From: Prevotella sp.
Lineage (GTDB): Bacteria; Bacteroidota; Bacteroidia; Bacteroidales; Bacteroidaceae
Direction: 5' to 3'
Assembly (NCBI GenBank): GCA_017651265.1
Contig: JAGCDO010000037.1
Coordinates: forward strand, 1 to 33,417
Length of the DNA stretch: 33,417 nucleotides
Position 1 is the first letter of the stretch. Each line of letters opens with the position of its first letter. Of the stretch, positions 30,412-33,417 are shown piece by piece. Position numbers and translations under genes: made by a program. The notes under the pieces are model-generated. The model did no database searches and was not told where the DNA came from. It saw only the letters and a program-made list of their open reading frames with translations.

Positions 30412-32571
30412 ATGAAAGTATATCAAACGAACGAAATCAAGAACATTGCCTTGCTTGGCAGTGCGGGTAGCGGCAAGACCACACTTGCCGAGAGTTTACT
30501 TTATGGAGCTGGAATCATCAAGCGCCGTGGCTCAGTTGAGCAGAAGAACACCGTGAGCGACTACTTCCCTGTGGAACAGGAGTATGGCTACAGCGTGTTC
30601 TCCACCGTTTTCCATGTGGAATGGAACGGTAAGAAGCTCAACATCATCGACTGTCCGGGATCAGACGACTTCGTAGGTGGTGCCATCACCGCCCTGAACG
30701 TCACTGATCAGGCCGTCATTCTTGTTAATGGCCAGTACGGACCTGAGGTCGGCACGATGAATGCATTCCGCAACACTGAGAAGCTTAAGAAGCCCGTTAT
30801 CTTCCTGGTGAACCAACTTGACCGCGACAACTGCGACTTCGATTCCATCCTGAATCAGCTGAGGGAGGTGTATGGACCGAATTGCGTGCCCGTACAGTAT
30901 CCTATCGCCACAGGTCCTGGCTTCAATGCCGTGATTGACGTGCTGCTGATGAAGAAGTATTCATGGAAGCCCGAAGGTGGAGCTCCTATCATTGAGGATA
31001 TCCCCGCAGAAGAGCTCGAGAAGGCCAAGGAGATGAAAGCTGCCCTCGTAGAGGCTGCCGCCGCTGGTGATGATACGCTGATGGAGAAGTTCTTCGAGAC
31101 CGAAGATCTTTCTGAGGATGAGATGCGCGAAGGTATTCGCAAGGGTCTTGTAACCCGTTCCATCTTCCCCGTATTCTGCGTATGCGCCGGTCGCGACATG
31201 GGTGTCCGTCGATTGATGGAATTCCTAGGTAATGTAGTTCCTTTCGTGAGCGACATGCCCGTGGTACAGAACGCTGCAGGCAAGGACGTTCCTGCCGAGG
31301 TGAATGCACCCGCATCCCTGTATTTCTTCAAGACTGGTGTGGAGCCCCACATCGGTGAGGTGTCTTACTTCAAGGTAATGAGCGGTTCTGTGAAGAGCGG
31401 TGACGACCTGACCAATGCCGACCGTGGCTCGAAGGAGCGCATCGGTACATTGTATGCTTGTGCAGGTGCCAACCGTGTTCAGGTAGATCAGCTCAACGCC
31501 GGTGATATCGGTTGTACCGTGAAGCTGAAGGACGTGAAGACAGGTAACACGCTTAACGGAAAGGATTGCGACAACAAGTTCGACTTCATCAAGTATCCGA
31601 ACTCCAAGTTCTCTCGTGCCATCAAGGCAGTGAACGAGGCAGAGACGGAGAAGATGATGGCTGCACTGTCCAAGATGCGACAGGAGGATCCCACTTGGGT
31701 GGTTGAGCAGTCAAAGGAGTTGCGCCAGATTATCGTTCACGGACAGGGTGAGTTCCACCTGCGTACACTGAAGTGGCGCATGGAGAACAACGAGAAGATC
31801 ATGATCGAGTTCCAGGAGCCGAAGATTCCGTATCGTGAGACCATCACGAAGATGGCACGTGCCGACTACCGTCACAAGAAGCAGTCGGGTGGTGCAGGAC
31901 AGTTCGGTGAGGTTCACTTGATCGTTGAGCCGTATTCAGAAGGAATGCCTGATCCTACATCGTTCAAGATTAACGGTCAGGAGTTCAAGATGAATATCAA
32001 GGGCAAGGAAGAGATCGATCTGGAGTGGGGCGGAAAGCTCGTCTTCATCAACTCCGTTGTGGGTGGTGCTATCGACGTGCGCTTCATGCCTGCTATCTTG
32101 AAGGGTGTGATGGAGAGAATGGAGCAGGGACCGCTTACCGGTTCGTATGCCCGTGATGTCCGCGTTATCGTCTATGACGGTAAGATGCACCCGGTTGACT
32201 CTAACGAACTCTCGTTCATGCTCGCTGCTCGTAACGCCTTCTCCGCAGCCTTCAAGGAGGCAGGACCAAAGGTGCTGGAGCCTATCTACGACCTCGAAGT
32301 ACTCGTACCCGCTGATTACATGGGTGACGTGATGAGTGACCTCCAGGGTCGCCGCGCCATCATCATGGGTATGGACTCAGAGGCTGGCTATCAGAAACTG
32401 TCTGCCAAGATTCCTCTGAAGGAGCTGGCCAGCTATTCCATCGCACTCAGCTCGCTGACCGGTGGCCGCGCTTCGTTCACAACGAGCTTCTCAAGCTATG
32501 AGCTCGTGCCGAACGATATCCAGCAGGCATTGATCAAGCAGCATGAGGAAGAGATGAAGGACGAAGATTAA
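30412..32571 (+). CDS. Elongation factor G paralog EF-G2 lacking the catalytic histidine
   Basis: This is a five-domain translation factor of 719 aa from ATG 30412 (MKVYQTNEIKNIALLG); the frame upstream to 30355 crosses the promoter. The P-loop GSAGSGKTT (16-24) replaces the usual AHIDAGKTT. The switch I region reads EYGYS where EF-G has ERGIT. Switch II reads DCPGSDDF, with Ser84 where canonical EF-G has the catalytic His of PGH. The G4 motif is NQLD (134-137) instead of NKMD. Domains II-V are typical (YFFKTGVEPHIGEVSYFKV, QIIVHGQGEFHLRTLKW, SGGAGQFGEVHLIVEP, YDLEVLVPADYMGDVMSDLQGRR). This matches the EF-G2 group reported in Bacteroides thetaiotaomicron, which supports translation without GTP hydrolysis during carbon limitation. 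A strong terminator follows. Confidence 0.93.
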   Translation: MKVYQTNEIKNIALLGSAGSGKTTLAESLLYGAGIIKRRGSVEQKNTVSDYFPVEQEYGYSVFSTVFHVEWNGKKLNIIDCPGSDDFVGGAITALNVTDQAVILVNGQYGPEVGTMNAFRNTEKLKKPVIFLVNQLDRDNCDFDSILNQLREVYGPNCVPVQYPIATGPGFNAVIDVLLMKKYSWKPEGGAPIIEDIPAEELEKAKEMKAALVEAAAAGDDTLMEKFFETEDLSEDEMREGIRKGLVTRSIFPVFCVCAGRDMGVRRLMEFLGNVVPFVSDMPVVQNAAGKDVPAEVNAPASLYFFKTGVEPHIGEVSYFKVMSGSVKSGDDLTNADRGSKERIGTLYACAGANRVQVDQLNAGDIGCTVKLKDVKTGNTLNGKDCDNKFDFIKYPNSKFSRAIKAVNEAETEKMMAALSKMRQEDPTWVVEQSKELRQIIVHGQGEFHLRTLKWRMENNEKIMIEFQEPKIPYRETITKMARADYRHKKQSGGAGQFGEVHLIVEPYSEGMPDPTSFKINGQEFKMNIKGKEEIDLEWGGKLVFINSVVGGAIDVRFMPAILKGVMERMEQGPLTGSYARDVRVIVYDGKMHPVDSNELSFMLAARNAFSAAFKEAGPKVLEPIYDLEVLVPADYMGDVMSDLQGRRAIIMGMDSEAGYQKLSAKIPLKELASYSIALSSLTGGRASFTTSFSSYELVPNDIQQALIKQHEEEMKDED

Positions 32572-32590
32572 GTTCGATTGATCTTTCATG

Positions 32591-32617
32591 GGGCGGGATT
32601 TTTCCCGCCCTTTTTTG
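32591..32617 (+). terminator. Rho-independent terminator after EF-G2
   Basis: A perfect 8-bp stem (gggcggga at 32591-32598, tcccgccc at 32603-32610) with a TTTT loop is followed by TTTTTTG, 19 bp after the EF-G2 stop. Confidence 0.9.
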
Positions 32618-32624
32618 TTGCCTC

Positions 32625-32870
32625 CTATGCATTGGTCAGAATACCATCTACCAGTATGACTAAAACAGCAAACCAGCATAGACAGAATATAGCAGAATAC
32701 TTGATTTTACGCTTCTTTAGCTTCATTCGTTGATGTAGTTCTTGGTTGACATATCATAATACAAAGTCTTTGTCTGTCTTTACCACCTTAGCCAGTCTCT
32801 GGTACATCAGCACGGCATTTAATTCGCCTTGCTGACTACGCAATAGTTCTTTGAATTGTTTTTGTGTCAT
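32625..32870 (-). pseudogene. Remnant of a rubrerythrin/ferritin-like gene fused to a small membrane ORF
   Basis: From ATG 32870 a 38-codon frame (MTQKQFKELLRSQQGEL, then VLMYQRLAKVV) resembles the N-terminus of Bacteroidales rubrerythrin-like ferritin-fold proteins, but stops at TGA 32754-32756. The same frame continues after the stop as YVNQELHQR into a potential 33-aa membrane peptide starting at ATG 32726 (MKLKKRKIKYSAIFCLCWFA onward, ending LTNA). The iron-ligand helices of the ferritin fold are missing, so it is most likely a deletion relic. The small membrane peptide could be an independent gene. The plus-strand CAAATTTA (32898-32905) reads TAAATTTG on the minus strand, a possible -7 box 28 bp before ATG 32870. 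Confidence 0.5.
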
Positions 32871-32927
32871 TTTACTAAACTATTCTAAATTTGGACGCAA
32901 ATTTACAAAAAAACGGGGAATTATGAG

Positions 32928-32935
32928 TAACTTTG
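32928..32935 (+). promoter_or_regulatory. -7 box before the methyltransferase remnant
   Basis: TAACTTTG matches TAnnTTTG and lies 10 bp before the GTG at 32946. No -33 TTG is visible. Confidence 0.45.
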
Positions 32936-32945
32936 CCAATAAAAC

Positions 32946-33185
32946 GTGTATAAATGCCAAAGTTACTATTACACCCTCGACTGGCAGAAGGATGATATTG
33001 AGTATGCCATTGCGTCCTATGCAGATGACATGAGTCGGGATTTATATGATGTCATCATGTTGCTCTACGTGCTAATCGTAGTCAAGCGCATACATAACGA
33101 GGAAATGGTTCTGAAGCAGGAACTCAGCGGCTACAAAGAGTATATACAGCGTATTCGCTATCGGCTCATTCCCTTTATCTGGTAA
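32946..33185 (+). CDS. Short ORF with C-terminus of an isoprenylcysteine methyltransferase-like protein (probable fragment)
   Basis: This is a 79-aa frame starting at GTG 32946. Its second half (VVKRIHNEEMVLKQELSGYK, then YIQRIRYRLIPFIW at the end) matches the characteristic C-terminus of bacterial isoprenylcysteine carboxyl methyltransferase (ICMT)-like membrane enzymes. The membrane-spanning body and SAM-binding region of that family are absent. The first half (SYYYTLDWQKDDIEYAIASYADDM) is not part of that family as I know it and is unrecognised. It is probably a deletion fusion. A -7 box lies directly upstream, so it may be transcribed. Confidence 0.5.
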   Translation: MYKCQSYYYTLDWQKDDIEYAIASYADDMSRDLYDVIMLLYVLIVVKRIHNEEMVLKQELSGYKEYIQRIRYRLIPFIW

Positions 33186-33211
33186 AAATAAAATGATATG
33201 TGAGGTGGAAG

Positions 33212-33292
33212 ATGAATAGCAAAATGGATCCGATGGGAAGAGCGATTGCCGACTACCATAAGTCTAAAAAGGTCGTGCGGAACAACCAATAA
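33212..33292 (+). pseudogene. Remnant of a SAM-dependent methyltransferase N-terminus
   Basis: A 26-codon frame with MDPMGRAIADYHKSKK resembles the N-terminus of a Bacteroidales class I SAM-dependent methyltransferase, where a similar DPMGRAI..HKTGKA motif opens a protein of about 240 aa. Here a stop comes at 33290-33292 and the next gene begins 24 bp later, so only the first residues remain. Because it is so short, the assignment is weak. Confidence 0.4.
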
Positions 33293-33316
33293 CAATAAGG
33301 CAAACAAAAACGAAGT

Positions 33317-33417
33317 ATGAACATCGAACAAGTACGAGAATACACTTTGTCACTCTTTGGCGTAACAGAAGACCAGCCATTTGGCGATGACAATATTACC
33401 TTCCGTCTGGAAGGGAA
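33317..33417 (+). CDS. MmcQ/YjbR family protein (partial, runs off the window)
   Basis: ATG 33317 opens a frame reading MNIEQVREYTLSLFGVTEDQ and PFGDDNITFRLEG, which is typical of the N-terminus of MmcQ/YjbR proteins (CyaY-like fold, about 115-120 aa, proposed DNA binding). Only the first 33 codons are in the window, so completeness and downstream context cannot be judged. Confidence 0.75.
   Translation, partial: MNIEQVREYTLSLFGVTEDQPFGDDNITFRLEG

Overview
The window is a chromosomal segment from a member of the Bacteroidales, most likely Prevotella or a close relative. The evidence is the Bacteroidetes promoter form (a -7 box TAnnTTTG, often TACCTTTG or TATCTTTG, with TTG about 20 bp upstream), near absence of Shine-Dalgarno sites, a type IX secretion-like C-terminus, a BspA-like leucine-rich protein, an EF-G2 paralog, and many short dispersed repeats. 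Identities rest on motif recognition, not on a database search.

Layout. 1-5100 (minus strand): tRNA-Phe and the chain sppA-lpxK-punA-thiL. 5195-8116: an SDR oxidoreductase converging on the RNA-binding protein Tex. 8259-8825: a tyrosine-rich lipoprotein. 9039-13126 (plus): an ABC-F ATPase and an M13 metallopeptidase. 13242-18186 (minus): an accessory block with a membrane-spanning kelch-like/AraC regulator followed by three secreted proteins (two paralogous beta-helix proteins flanking a WFDND-repeat protein). A tandem 22-bp-period operator-like repeat lies between the regulator and its probable targets. 18415-22499 (plus): metA, a U32 peptidase-family protein and a lipid-anchored multi-span zinc-ribbon protein. 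22566-26366 (plus): protoporphyrinogen oxidase and a TonB-dependent receptor. 26496-28100 (minus): an L-lactate permease family protein. 28297-29097: a BspA-like protein, converging on a frameshifted hemW (29101-30271, minus). 30412-32571: EF-G2. 32625-33292: a cluster of apparent gene remnants. 33317-end: the start of a MmcQ/YjbR protein.

Two themes stand out. First, several unrelated families of short dispersed repeats lie not only between genes but inside reading frames. The U32 protein appears to carry four repeat-derived segments, ABC-F and the kelch-AraC regulator one each, and hemW one that coincides with a frameshift. Second, the accessory block looks like a self-contained one-component surface system: periplasmic sensor, membrane span and cytoplasmic AraC domain, a direct-repeat operator directly upstream of a -7 box that lacks a -33 element, and a secreted beta-helix cassette. 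The EF-G paralog lacks the catalytic histidine, as reported for Bacteroides EF-G2.
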